DNA of 64,000 bases from Parafannyhessea umbonata (GTDB lineage Bacteria > Actinomycetota > Coriobacteriia > Coriobacteriales > Atopobiaceae). The notes beneath the pieces were generated by a model. It saw only the letters and a program-made list of their open reading frames with translations. It did not search any database and was not told the origin of the DNA. Made by a program: the position numbers and the translations under genes. This document shows positions 40,526 to 49,537 of the stretch, piece after piece (position 1 is the stretch's first letter; each line of letters begins with the position of its first letter). The stretch is from contig NZ_LT629759.1 in the NCBI RefSeq assembly GCF_900105025.1, forward strand, positions 1,426,001 through 1,490,000, in the 5' to 3' direction.

Positions 40526-41257
40526 TCAGCGAAGTGCAATAGAGTTAAAAATGAAAAGAAAGACGAGAAGGAGCATCAGAAGCCCATAACGCATGAACGA
40601 TTTGAAAGAGGCCGATTCTATCTGCTTGTGCACATTGGTGTAAATCTCCTCGATCTGAGAAAGTTCGTGAGTGCCTGATAAAGATATCTCTGCCTTCTGG
40701 TAACACTGATTCATCTTTGATAGCCAGGCTTGGGAGTACGCTTTTGCACGCTGCAAATCTGAAGCATTATTGTATCCGCTTAACCCACCAATACCGTTAA
40801 TTGCATGTGGATCAATGTTCGAAGATGCTGTAAACATGAACTCTAAAATGTCTTCCTTCGTATTCGGAATCGCGAAGGTCTCAATGAGATTAACCGCTTT
40901 CCGGTCGTTCTGTGGGAGACCGGCGAGCCCAAGGGCTCGCGCTATCTCGTGATCTTTACCATTACTTTGGTTTTGCAGAGCTGCGAGCTGCTGCTCAAGC
41001 TCCCTAACTCGCGAAGCCGATGTGTCGCCTCTCAATTCCCAGCCACAAGATGGACAAGTCGATGAAAAGGAAGGCATGAGTTCACCACAGTTGGGGCACT
41101 TGACTACTTCACCAGCAAACTTCACTTTACGCGTATCGGAAGAATGCCCATCTGAAACCGAGATAGGTACAGCTCGACCAGGCAGGGGCGATCCACAATG
41201 CGAACAGAACCGAGCACCATTGGCGTATTCCGTCCCACAATGAGTACAGAAAGGCAT
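40526..41257 (-). CDS. Zinc-ribbon, coiled-coil, membrane-anchored protein (YdjG-like)
   Basis: A 243-residue protein with two zinc ribbons at the N-terminus (CTHC...CSHC and CPNC...CPSC), a helical segment (VRELEQQLAALQNQ) and a single C-terminal transmembrane helix (about 222-240), so it is tail-anchored with the ribbons in the cytoplasm. It precedes the SPFH gene on the same strand. By analogy with YdjG it may recruit the SPFH protein to the membrane; this is inference. Confidence 0.7.
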   Translation of the reverse strand: MPFCTHCGTEYANGARFCSHCGSPLPGRAVPISVSDGHSSDTRKVKFAGEVVKCPNCGELMPSFSSTCPSCGWELRGDTSASRVRELEQQLAALQNQSNGKDHEIARALGLAGLPQNDRKAVNLIETFAIPNTKEDILEFMFTASSNIDPHAINGIGGLSGYNNASDLQRAKAYSQAWLSKMNQCYQKAEISLSGTHELSQIEEIYTNVHKQIESASFKSFMRYGLLMLLLVFLFIFNSIALR

Positions 41258-41787
41258 AGCAGCCCCTTACAACAGTAGTCTGTAAATAATAGTAGTGTAG
41301 CCCACTCACTAAGGGCACAGTGCAAGAAACGAGTCCTTATGTGCTACAAGTAACTGTCAAATGAAACTGGTAATCGTATCGGGAAACCCAGATTTGACTT
41401 CATCCTCCTCTCAAGCCGATGCTTGCAATAGTTGGATCCCCACATCGGTTGGAATAACTTCACTCCCGCAAGCATAGTACGCACCCTGATTCCGCATTCT
41501 CACAAAACTTCACTTTGTTCACTGGACTTTGGAAGAGACTTATTTAATGGCGCTGACTAATGCTTTGCTCCGCCAAGTTGACATGCAGTGGGCAGTATCC
41601 AAGTGACGCGTCCTATACCTATATTTCACGCAGACGCAAATATGTCGTAAAAGCTGCCGATAGTCAGTCGTTGGCTTCATTACTTACTGATTATGGTTTT
41701 ACTCACTTATCGATTGTGGTAATAGGTACTTACTGATTATGGGAATATAGAGGTTATGACCATGAGATTCATCTTGAGAGATCCCTT
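41258..41787. other. 530-bp low-GC intergenic region
   Basis: AT-rich, no open frame that I can support. Apart from the 23-bp-period repeats at 41683-41751 and the promoters of the two flanking genes, I see nothing in it. It could be a remnant of decayed DNA. Confidence 0.5.
41683..41751. repeat. Three direct repeats with 23-bp period
   Basis: CTTACTGATTATGG (41683), CTTATCGATTGTGG (41706) and CTTACTGATTATGG (41729) start exactly 23 bp apart, about two helical turns, ending about 36 nt before the ATPase start. The first and third cores are identical. They look like binding sites for a multimeric regulator. Confidence 0.75.
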
Positions 41788-42948
41788 ATGATTAACCGCG
41801 ACATTACCTCGTGGGTGCAGAAGAATGCTGGTTGGTTTCCCGTGGTATCCATCACCGGACCAAGACGGGGCGGAAAGTCGACCCTAGTCCGCGCGATCTT
41901 TCCCGACTATCGTTACGTCAATCTGGAGGATTCCGGCATCCGTTCCATGGCACTCGATGATCCGGTTGGATTTGTCCGTAACAGGCCATCTCACCTCATC
42001 ATCGACGAGGCACAACTTGCTCCTGAACTCTTTAATATGATTCAAGTGGTCTCGGATGAGGTTGGCACCCCGGGCCAGTACATACTTTCTGGTTCGCAGA
42101 ACTTCCTGCTACTCAAGCAAATCACGCAGTCGCTCGCTGGCAGGGTCGGCATCCTGAAGCTACTCCCGCTCTCGTTCAGGGAGGCACTTTCCGCGGATCC
42201 AGAACTTGAGGTGAGCGACTTCGTGCTGCGTGGCGGATATCCACGGCTTTACGACGTGGATATGCCCTCCGAGGTCTATTACGAGAACTATATCGCCGCC
42301 TACATCGAGCGAGACACCTCGGGATACGTTGCTCCCCGCAACTTCAGCATGTTCAGGAGCTTCATCGCGGCGTGCGCGGCAAACTGCTCCAACCTCCTCA
42401 ACCTCACGGGCCTTGCCAACGACGTGGGAATCAGCGTCCAGACTGCACGCTCGTGGCTTTCGCTTCTTGAGTCAAGCTACGTAGTCTTCCTGCTGCAGCC
42501 ATATCATGCCAACCTGCGCAAGCGGCTTACCAAGACCCCCAAGCTCTACTTCTACGACACGGGCCTCCTCTGTCATCTGTTGGGAATCCGCACCAAGGAG
42601 CAACTCCTGACCTCCCCACAAAGAGGCGCAATATGCGAGGATCTCGCAATCGAAGAAACGATCAAGCGCCATCAAAACGCCGGAAGGCAGCCGCAACTCT
42701 TCTTCTATCGCGATGACAGCAAGATCGAGGTCGACCTCGTGGACATCACGGACTCAAGCAAGCCGGAGCTAGTGGAGATAAAGTCCTCGGCAACGTTCCG
42801 TCCCTCGTTCACGCGACACCTCTCGCACGTCGGCGAGCTCCTGCACATCGACAACGAATCACAGTCAGTCGTGATGGACGCAGAGGAGACGACCGTGGTG
42901 GGTGGTCGCACAATTTGGTCGATGCGAGACTGGCTCATGCGCGAGTAA
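41788..42948 (+). CDS. AAA-type ATPase with DUF4143 domain
   Basis: A 386-residue protein. Walker A is GPRRGGKST (usually GPRQxGKT), Walker B LIIDEAQ, then sensor-1-like ILSGSQNF. The C-terminal half is DUF4143, a winged helix and restriction-endonuclease-like fold with KIEVDLVDI and LVEIKSS (the D-x-D / E-x-K-like residues). Such proteins are widespread, often in variable islands, and of unknown role. No partner gene is adjacent. The region upstream carries direct repeats. Confidence 0.85.
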   Translation: MINRDITSWVQKNAGWFPVVSITGPRRGGKSTLVRAIFPDYRYVNLEDSGIRSMALDDPVGFVRNRPSHLIIDEAQLAPELFNMIQVVSDEVGTPGQYILSGSQNFLLLKQITQSLAGRVGILKLLPLSFREALSADPELEVSDFVLRGGYPRLYDVDMPSEVYYENYIAAYIERDTSGYVAPRNFSMFRSFIAACAANCSNLLNLTGLANDVGISVQTARSWLSLLESSYVVFLLQPYHANLRKRLTKTPKLYFYDTGLLCHLLGIRTKEQLLTSPQRGAICEDLAIEETIKRHQNAGRQPQLFFYRDDSKIEVDLVDITDSSKPELVEIKSSATFRPSFTRHLSHVGELLHIDNESQSVVMDAEETTVVGGRTIWSMRDWLMRE

Positions 42949-43064
42949 ACCGGTGCGGTAGGAAGCAACGCATCACGCAGGTAGACGACCACAGGATTCG
43001 TTGTGCCACCGCATGCAACAGGAGCGCCAGAAGCAGGAGTGCCAGAGTCGACGCGTGCAAAGCA

Positions 43065-43102
43065 CGAGCCCGGCAGGCGGTACCAACGCCGTCTACCGGG
43101 CT
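43065..43102. terminator. Terminator between convergent genes
   Basis: Arms GAGCCCGG and CCGGGCTC with an extended, slightly imperfect inner stem, followed by TCTTCTC. It serves the ATPase gene and possibly aspS. Confidence 0.75.
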
Positions 43103-43166
43103 CTTCTCGCATGGTTTTAGCCTGTCGTCGCGGAATCTGTCGTGGCGACCAAACGTGGCTCGTGGG

Positions 43167-44933
43167 CTACAGGAGCCTAAGCGAGACCTCCTTAAGCTGC
43201 TTGCCGGAGACCTCGGACGGCGCGGCGCTCATGAGGTCGGAGCCGCTTGCCGTCTTGGGGAACGCCATGACCTCGCGGATGTTGTCCGCGCCGGCCAGCA
43301 GCATGCACACGCGGTCGAGGCCGAGCGCGAAGCCGCCCATGGGGGGCGCGCCAAACTTGAGCGCCTCCATCAGGAAGCCAAACTGCGCCTGGGCGCGCTC
43401 CGGCGTGAAGCCCAGCTTCTCCAGGATCTTCTCCTGCAGCTCGGCGTTGTGGATACGCATGCCGCCACCGCCGGCCTCGTAGCCGTCCATCACGAAGTCG
43501 TAGGTGTGAGAACCCATGGCCAGCGGGTCACTGTCGAGCAGGTCGAGCTCGTCCTCGTTGGGCTGGGTGAACGGCTGGTGCTCGGAGTCCAGGCACTTTC
43601 GGTCCTCGTCCCAGTGGAACAGCGGGAAGTTGACGACCCACAGGAAGTCGTGGCCCTCGCGCGGCACGTCGAGCGCGTCCGCCATGTGGTTGCGCATGCC
43701 GCCCAGGATGGTGTCGGCCTCAAGACGGGCGCCCACGGCAAACATCACGAGGTCGCCGGGCTCGACGTCCATCTCGGCGCGCAGGTTGGCCATCTCCTCG
43801 TCCGAGAAGAACTTGACGATAGGGCTCGTGACCGATCCGTCCTCGCGGAACGCGATGTAGGCGAGGCCCTTCGCGCCGAACTCCGCCGCGACCTTCGCCA
43901 GCTTGTCGATCTGCGCACGGGGCCACTTGCCGGCGCCCTTCGCGTTGATGGCCTTGACGTACTGGCCCTCCGTGTTCGCGGCACCCGAGAAGAGCTTGAA
44001 CTTGGACTCGCCAAAGATCGACGTGACGTCGTGCAGGGTCATGCCAAAGCGGGTATCGGGCTTGTCGATGCCATAGGTGTCCATGGCGTCCCAGTACTCG
44101 ATCCGGCGCAGCGGCAGCTCCATCTTCACGCCCATGCGGCCAAACGCGTCCGCAAGGGTCTGCTCCAGCGCACCCATCACGTCGTCCTGGGTCACGAAGC
44201 TCATCTCGACGTCCACCTGCGTGAACTCGGGCTGACGGTCCTTGCGCAGGTCCTCGTCGCGGAAGCACTTCGCCACCTGGTAGTAGCGCTCGACGCCGCC
44301 CACCATCAGGAGCTCCTTCAGAAGCTGCGGGGACTGCGGCAGCGCGTAGAAGTGGCCTGGCTGCATGCGGCTGGGAACCAGGAAGTCGCGGGCGCCCTCC
44401 GGCGTGCTCTTGAAGAGCGACGGGGTCTCGACCTCTAGGAACTCGCGGTTGTGGAACGCCTCGCGCAGCGCAAACGTGAAGTCGGAGCGCAGCCTCAGGT
44501 TGGACGCCATCTTCGGGCGGCGCAGGTCAAGGTAGCGGTAGCGCAGGCGGACGTCCTCTGCGGTGTCCACGTGGTCCTCGATCTGGAACGCAGGCGTCTT
44601 CGAGGTGTTCAGCACCTCGATGTCCGTGACGTAGACCTCGATCTCGCCGGTCGCGAGCTTCTCGTTCGCCTCGCCCTCGGGACGCGGGCGCACGGTGCCG
44701 GTCACCTTGATCGGCCACTCGGAACGGATGGTCTCCGCGGTGTGGAACGCCTTCTCGTCGCAGACCTCGGGGTCAAACTCCAGCTGGGTCGACCCCTCGC
44801 GGTCGCGCAGGTCCACGAAGATGAGGCCGCCGTGGTCGCGACGGTGCCAGACCCAGCCGGTCAGGGTGACCTCGGCGCCGATGTCGGCCTTGCGTAGCTC
44901 TCCGCAGGTGTGGGTGTGCATGCTAAATGGCAT
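43167..44933 (-). CDS. aspS: Aspartyl-tRNA synthetase
   Basis: A 588-residue class II synthetase of the bacterial type. The OB-fold anticodon domain (VTLTGWVWHRRDHGGLIFVDLRDREG) is followed by motif 2 (CFRDEDLRKDRQPEFTQVD, with ERYYQVAK before it), the bacterial GAD insert, and motif 3 (GGFALGLDRVCML). GAGAGGAA precedes ATG 44933. Essential; charges tRNA-Asp (and tRNA-Asn if the organism lacks AsnRS, which cannot be judged here). Confidence 0.96.
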   Translation of the reverse strand: MPFSMHTHTCGELRKADIGAEVTLTGWVWHRRDHGGLIFVDLRDREGSTQLEFDPEVCDEKAFHTAETIRSEWPIKVTGTVRPRPEGEANEKLATGEIEVYVTDIEVLNTSKTPAFQIEDHVDTAEDVRLRYRYLDLRRPKMASNLRLRSDFTFALREAFHNREFLEVETPSLFKSTPEGARDFLVPSRMQPGHFYALPQSPQLLKELLMVGGVERYYQVAKCFRDEDLRKDRQPEFTQVDVEMSFVTQDDVMGALEQTLADAFGRMGVKMELPLRRIEYWDAMDTYGIDKPDTRFGMTLHDVTSIFGESKFKLFSGAANTEGQYVKAINAKGAGKWPRAQIDKLAKVAAEFGAKGLAYIAFREDGSVTSPIVKFFSDEEMANLRAEMDVEPGDLVMFAVGARLEADTILGGMRNHMADALDVPREGHDFLWVVNFPLFHWDEDRKCLDSEHQPFTQPNEDELDLLDSDPLAMGSHTYDFVMDGYEAGGGGMRIHNAELQEKILEKLGFTPERAQAQFGFLMEALKFGAPPMGGFALGLDRVCMLLAGADNIREVMAFPKTASGSDLMSAAPSEVSGKQLKEVSLRLL

Positions 44934-45126
44934 CTTGTTCCTCTCGTCTCTTCCGCCCCGTGCCGTGACGGACGGACTTGCAGATGACGGCAGGCCGGCG
45001 TAGACGGCGCCGACGTGCGCGATGGTACATGATAGCAGCGTTCGGGGCGCCACGGCGTCGTCTGCGCAAAGCTCCGCCGCATCGAAACGAATCCGACACG
45101 CGCCGGACTCCAAGCCGGGACGCCGC

Positions 45127-45170
45127 GTCCTTCTCGCCCACGACGTAAAAAACCGCCTGGCGAGAAGGAC
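45127..45170. terminator. Inverted pair of the repeated word
   Basis: Arms GTCCTTCTCGCC and GGCGAGAAGGAC (12 bp, perfect) flank a 20-nt loop in the 461-bp region between aspS and the HAD gene. Each arm carries GGCGAGAAG. The remainder of 44934-45394 holds only promoters. Confidence 0.55.
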
Positions 45171-45227
45171 TGGACGCCTCCGCAGATACCTGTTTCCTGG
45201 CGATTTCAACCGTATGCAGAAGTTTTC

Positions 45228-45256
45228 TTGATACTGTTGGCGTTTTGTCTTATAGG
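45228..45256 (+). promoter_or_regulatory. Candidate promoter of the HAD phosphatase gene
   Basis: TTGATA and TATAGG are separated by exactly 17 nt, about 140 nt upstream of ATG 45395, in an AT-rich stretch. Confidence 0.5.
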
Positions 45257-45394
45257 CGTTTCGCCATATATCTGACAGATTCCTCTGGTAACGTTTCCGT
45301 GACGGTCGGAACCCGCGCGCTCCCCCGAGCGCCCACGCAACAGCCAACCGACTGCGCCGCCCCGGCGCCCCGACCGCTCAGAATCGAGGCAACC

Positions 45395-46045
45395 ATGACG
45401 TACAAGGCAGCCATCTTCGACCTGGACGGGACCCTCCTTAACACCATCGAGGATCTTCACGCCTCCGTTAACTATGCGCTCCGCGCGAACGGCTTCCCGG
45501 AGGTCACCATAGAGGAGACCACCTCCAACGTGGGCAACGGCGTGCGACAGCTCGTGCACCGCTCGCTTCCCATGGGCACCCCCGAGGACGCGCAGGAGCA
45601 GGTGCTCTTAACGTTCAAGGCGCACTACTCCCGCAACTTCTGCCAGAAGACCGCGCCGTACGAGGGCGTGACGCAGATGCTGCACGCCATCTCCGCGGCG
45701 GGCATGTACCGCGCCGTCGTATCCAACAAGCCGGACGCCGCGGTGCAGAGGCTCGTGGCGGAGTTCTTCCCCGGCCTGTTCAACGCGGTCGCGGGAGAGC
45801 GTGACGGCGTCAGGCGCAAGCCCGCGCCGGACACGGTGAACGAGGTCATGTCCGCGCTTGGCGTGACGCCGGACGAGTGCGTGTACGTGGGCGACTCCGA
45901 GGTCGACGTCGAGACCGCGGCAAACGCGAAGACCGCATGCGTCTGCGTTTCGTGGGGCTACCGCAGCGTAACCGCGCTGAAGGACGCCGGCGCAAAGGTG
46001 ATCGTGGGTACCACGGGGGAGCTTGCCGACGCGCTGCTTGACTAG
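45395..46045 (+). CDS. HAD-family phosphatase, phosphoglycolate phosphatase-like
   Basis: A 216-residue HAD hydrolase. Motif I is FDLDGTLLNT with the two catalytic Asp, motif II VVSNK, motif III the Lys in RRKPAPD, and motif IV YVGDSEVDV. The helical cap between motif I and II places it with Gph/PGPase-type enzymes. The start at ATG 45395 follows GAGG and puts motif I at the usual place; a longer frame upstream lies over the promoter. Physiological substrate uncertain. Confidence 0.88.
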   Translation: MTYKAAIFDLDGTLLNTIEDLHASVNYALRANGFPEVTIEETTSNVGNGVRQLVHRSLPMGTPEDAQEQVLLTFKAHYSRNFCQKTAPYEGVTQMLHAISAAGMYRAVVSNKPDAAVQRLVAEFFPGLFNAVAGERDGVRRKPAPDTVNEVMSALGVTPDECVYVGDSEVDVETAANAKTACVCVSWGYRSVTALKDAGAKVIVGTTGELADALLD

Positions 46046-46254
46046 CGCTCCCAAGGCCGAGCGCGCCTCCGCCACGGTTTGTCCCCCTTATACCCCCTCC
46101 CCATCCCAAGCTTTCACCACGTTGCCCATCCTTACGTCTGCGTAGGTATGGGCAACGCTTGCCTAACGGTTCGGGACGCGCGGCCAAACGGTGCGGGCAT
46201 CGCGGTAAGATGCATGCATCCAAAGGTCAGTTCCTTTTAGAGAAAGGACGCGAT

Positions 46255-46563
46255 ATGGGTAAGAAAGCAGCCGAGGCGCTCGAGATAAATTACGACGAGC
46301 TCGCCGACTACCTGCACAAGAACCACTCTGTGTACATGAAGGTCGGCAACGAGGTCTACTACCTCACAGACGTCAACTACGAGGCATGGCGCGCCCAGGA
46401 CACCAGCATCCGCAACTCCAAGAACCACTTCGTCGACTGCAGCGACCTTGTCCCCACGGTAGACGAGTTCCTGGCGCTCCCGTTCGTGAACGGACACACC
46501 ATCAAGGAGGTCTTCCCCTCCGCAACGTTCTACGCGTCTACGCCGGGCGTGAAGCAGCCGTAG
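46255..46563 (+). CDS. Small conserved protein, unknown
   Basis: A 102-residue soluble protein (INYDELADYLHKNHSVYMKVGN, then EVYYLTDVNYEAWRAQD). It has a clear ribosome site (AGAAAGGA) and its own terminator. The composition and the Tyr/Asp-rich middle look like a real folded protein, but I do not recognise a family. It may be confined to Coriobacteriia. Confidence 0.65.
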   Translation: MGKKAAEALEINYDELADYLHKNHSVYMKVGNEVYYLTDVNYEAWRAQDTSIRNSKNHFVDCSDLVPTVDEFLALPFVNGHTIKEVFPSATFYASTPGVKQP

Positions 46564-46619
46564 CGACGGCGCGCGCCAAGGCGGCGCACCCAAGCACGGA
46601 CTCGGACATAGCAAAGCCG

Positions 46620-46651
46620 CGGGGCGAGAAGAGCATGCTCTTCTCGCCCCG
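46620..46651. terminator. Perfect 32-bp palindrome, terminator
   Basis: Arms CGGGGCGAGAAGAGCA and its complement meet without a loop between two convergent genes. Both arms carry the GGCGAGAAG word, as at 82-113. Confidence 0.7.
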
Positions 46652-46771
46652 TCCCTGTGCCAAACGAATGCAATGCCATGCTCGTGGCCGCCCACCGCGC
46701 GCCACCCAACATCGCGGCCGGGACAAGGCGGCCGGACGCATCCCGCGCCCGGCGCGCGCATGTCGCCAGCC

Positions 46772-48394
46772 CTACTCCGCCGTGCCCTTCGTGGCCTCCA
46801 TGGACTCGCTCACCTCGAGGTCCTCGTCCTGCTTCGTGAAGCCCCTCTCCAGCACGGGGATGAGCATGCGGTACGAGTTCTCCGTCGCGTTCACGTGCGG
46901 CGAGCGCTTCGCATAGCGCTTGACAGCCGCCGCGGACCTGTTGATGGCCACCAGCGTGCCGGCTCCGGCCACGCAGCCGCCCGGGCAGGCCATGCCCTCG
47001 ATCAGGTAGCCGGGGTACTTGCCCTTCACGGCGTCCTTCATCATCTTGCGGCAGTCGTCCAGCCCCTCCGCGTTCACCACGTTCACCTCGCGGTCCGGAT
47101 AGCGGCGGTGGATCGCGTTGACCACGGCCGTCGCCACGCCGCCCGCCACGGCAAAGTTGCGGCCGTCCGTCGAGGCCACGTCAAAGTCGCTCTTGTTGTC
47201 GTCCTCGAGCGAGAGGTAGTCGATGCCCTTGGCGTCCATCATGCCCGCCATCTCCTCGAACGTGAGGACGAAGTCCACCTCGCTCCTCACGCTCTTGCGC
47301 ATGGCCTCGAGCTTCTTCGCGGAGCACGGCCCCACAAACACGATCTTGGCGTCGGGATGCTGCATGCGGATCATGCGCGCCGTCAGCGTCATGGGCGTGA
47401 GCGCCATGCTGATGCAGTCCGCGTGCTCCGGAAATTCGCGCTTTGCCATGACCGACCATGCCGGGCAGCACGAGGTTCCCATGAACGGCAGCTTGTCCGG
47501 CACCTCGTCCAGAAAGTCGTCCGCCTCCTGGCAGGTGCAGAGGTCCGCACCCAGGGCGACCTCCTCCACGCCAGAGAACCCCAGCAGCTTGAACGCCTCG
47601 CGCAGCTTGCCCACGTTGCCCTTACCGCCAAACTGGCCCACGAACGCGGGCGCCACGGCCGCGATGACCTCCTCGCCACGCGCGATGGACCAGATGACCT
47701 GCGCAATCTGGCTCTTGTCCGCGATGGCGCCAAACGGGCAGTTGATGAGGCACTGGCCGCAGCTCACGCACTTGTCGTAGTTTATGTCCGCGCGGCCGTG
47801 CTCGTCAGAGCCGATCGCGTGCATGCCGCACGCGTCCGCGCACGGGCGCACGTGGTGGTGGATCGCGTGGTACGGGCACGTCTTGAAGCACATGCCACAC
47901 TTCACGCACGCGTCCTGGTCTATGTAGGCCTTCTTGTCCCTGAAGCTGATGGCCTTCTTCGGGCATATCTCGCGGCACGGGTGCGCAAGGCAGCCCTGGC
48001 ACGCGTTCGTCACCTCGTACACGTTGTCCTTGCACGCGTTGCACGCGAACTTGATCACGTTGATGAGCGGCGGCTCGTAGAACACCTCGTCGCTGTTGGC
48101 TGCCTTCTCGAACCCCTCGCTCACGCGCTCCGGCCTGTCCATGCCGGAAAGCGGAAGCCCCATCGCAAGCCTGATGCGCTCGCTGATGATGGCGCGCTCC
48201 AGAAAGACGCTCTCCCTGTACGTCGCGACGTCGCCCGGCAGGATCTTGTACGGAAGCTCGTCGAACTCCTTGTCGAGCTCCTGCGTGGACTCGCCCTGCG
48301 CGTCAAGCTTGTAGCAGATTTTTGCGACCTCGCGAAACACGCTCCGCCTGATCTCGGTCAGGTTCGTGTAAACGCCTCGCATGGTATCTGCCAT
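46772..48394 (-). CDS. [FeFe]-hydrogenase-like protein with ferredoxin domains
   Basis: A 540-residue protein. A helical N-terminal region is followed by several ferredoxin-like cysteine clusters (CNAC, CQGC..C...C, CVKCGMCFKTC, CVSCGQCLINC) and then the H-cluster domain with TSCCPAW, FVGPCSAKK and EGMACPGGCVAGAG. All four H-cluster cysteines are present, so it could be a real hydrogenase, monomeric, with the group B type of layout; a sensory role is possible. GAGAGGTG precedes ATG 48394. No maturase genes are in the window. Confidence 0.85.
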   Translation of the reverse strand: MADTMRGVYTNLTEIRRSVFREVAKICYKLDAQGESTQELDKEFDELPYKILPGDVATYRESVFLERAIISERIRLAMGLPLSGMDRPERVSEGFEKAANSDEVFYEPPLINVIKFACNACKDNVYEVTNACQGCLAHPCREICPKKAISFRDKKAYIDQDACVKCGMCFKTCPYHAIHHHVRPCADACGMHAIGSDEHGRADINYDKCVSCGQCLINCPFGAIADKSQIAQVIWSIARGEEVIAAVAPAFVGQFGGKGNVGKLREAFKLLGFSGVEEVALGADLCTCQEADDFLDEVPDKLPFMGTSCCPAWSVMAKREFPEHADCISMALTPMTLTARMIRMQHPDAKIVFVGPCSAKKLEAMRKSVRSEVDFVLTFEEMAGMMDAKGIDYLSLEDDNKSDFDVASTDGRNFAVAGGVATAVVNAIHRRYPDREVNVVNAEGLDDCRKMMKDAVKGKYPGYLIEGMACPGGCVAGAGTLVAINRSAAAVKRYAKRSPHVNATENSYRMLIPVLERGFTKQDEDLEVSESMEATKGTAE

Positions 48395-48481
48395 GGTGTC
48401 ACCTCTCGTCCGTGCCCTAAGCCGCCGCGGACCGCACGCCGCGCCCCGCGCGAGGGCCACCGCGGCCCACGCACCCATTAT

Positions 48482-49537
48482 CTAGCAACGCGCCCCCGCA
48501 TCATAGTCCAAAGGCGAGAAGAACTTCCCAAAGCGGGCCGGCCACCCCGCCTCAAGGCGCAGCGCCTCTCCGGTCGCGGGGTGGGTGAGCTCCTCGCACA
48601 CCGCGTGGAGCATGAGGCCGCCCGCCCCCGCCGCACGGCCACCCGAACGGCCGCCCGCCGCGCGTCCGTACAGCGCGTCGCCCACGATGGGATGTCCTGC
48701 GTGCGCAAGGTGAACGCGAATCTGGTGGCGCCGCCCCGTTCCCAGCTCAAGCAGCAAAAGCGACCTCCCGCCGCGCCGCGCGAGCACCGTCACGAGCGTG
48801 AGGGCCGGCTTGCCTCCCGCGCTCACGCGCATGCGCCGCGCGTCGTGCCTGTCGCGCCCAATCGGCGCGTCCATCCGGCGCACGCCCGCGTCAAACGAGC
48901 CCTCCACAACGGCCAGGTAGCGCTTGCGCATGCCGTGCGAGGCGACCAGCGCGTCGAGCGCCGGCTGGAACTCCGGCGCAAGCGAGAAGAGCACGACGCC
49001 AGTGGTGTCCACGTCCAGCCTCTGCACGGCCTGCGGCGCGGAAGGAACCCCCTCGCGCGCAAGCAGCGCGGCCACGTCATCCGTCAGCGTCCGCGCGCCG
49101 GTGCCGTCCCCGTGCACCAGAATGCCGGCCGGCTTGTCAACCGCCATCAGAAACGGGTCGCGATACAGGACGCGAGGCTCTTCTCGCCCGCGCGCGCCCG
49201 CGGCGCTGGCGGCACCCGCATGCGGTGCGTCCGCCGGCGCCAGCGCCAGCGTCACCACGACGCCCGGCGCAAGCGCGTCCTGTCGCCGGAGCGCCGCGCC
49301 CCCGCACGAAAGCGCACCCGCCTCGAACGTGCGCGCCACCACCGGCTTCGAGCGCACGAGCGCCGCGAGAAGCCCCTGCGCCGTACACGACGCCTCCACG
49401 CGGTAGCGCACCTGCCGCGGTCGTCCGCCCACGCCGTCCTCCGCGTCCAGGTACGTCGCAAGCCCGCCGGCCACGAGCCCGCCTCCCGCGCCCGCGGCCT
49501 GCACGCCACCCGCGCAGGCCGCGCCAGCCGCCGTCAC
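48482..49537 (-). CDS. RluA-type pseudouridine synthase
   Basis: A 351-residue RNA pseudouridine synthase. The catalytic Asp lies in QRLDVDTTGVVLFS, and LGTGRRHQIRVHLAHAGHPIVGDALYG is the second signature. The N-terminal 120 residues are Ala/Gly-rich with a weak S4-like look. GGAGGAGG precedes GTG 49537, which overlaps the stop of the LysR gene, so the two are coupled. The target RNA (23S rRNA or tRNA) cannot be told. Confidence 0.88.
   Translation of the reverse strand: MTAAGAACAGGVQAAGAGGGLVAGGLATYLDAEDGVGGRPRQVRYRVEASCTAQGLLAALVRSKPVVARTFEAGALSCGGAALRRQDALAPGVVVTLALAPADAPHAGAASAAGARGREEPRVLYRDPFLMAVDKPAGILVHGDGTGARTLTDDVAALLAREGVPSAPQAVQRLDVDTTGVVLFSLAPEFQPALDALVASHGMRKRYLAVVEGSFDAGVRRMDAPIGRDRHDARRMRVSAGGKPALTLVTVLARRGGRSLLLLELGTGRRHQIRVHLAHAGHPIVGDALYGRAAGGRSGGRAAGAGGLMLHAVCEELTHPATGEALRLEAGWPARFGKFFSPLDYDAGARC

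Noticed and set aside
41683-41751. CRISPR array
   Set aside because: Only three short, partly degenerate repeats with 9-nt gaps and no cas genes; the spacing fits a regulator array instead.
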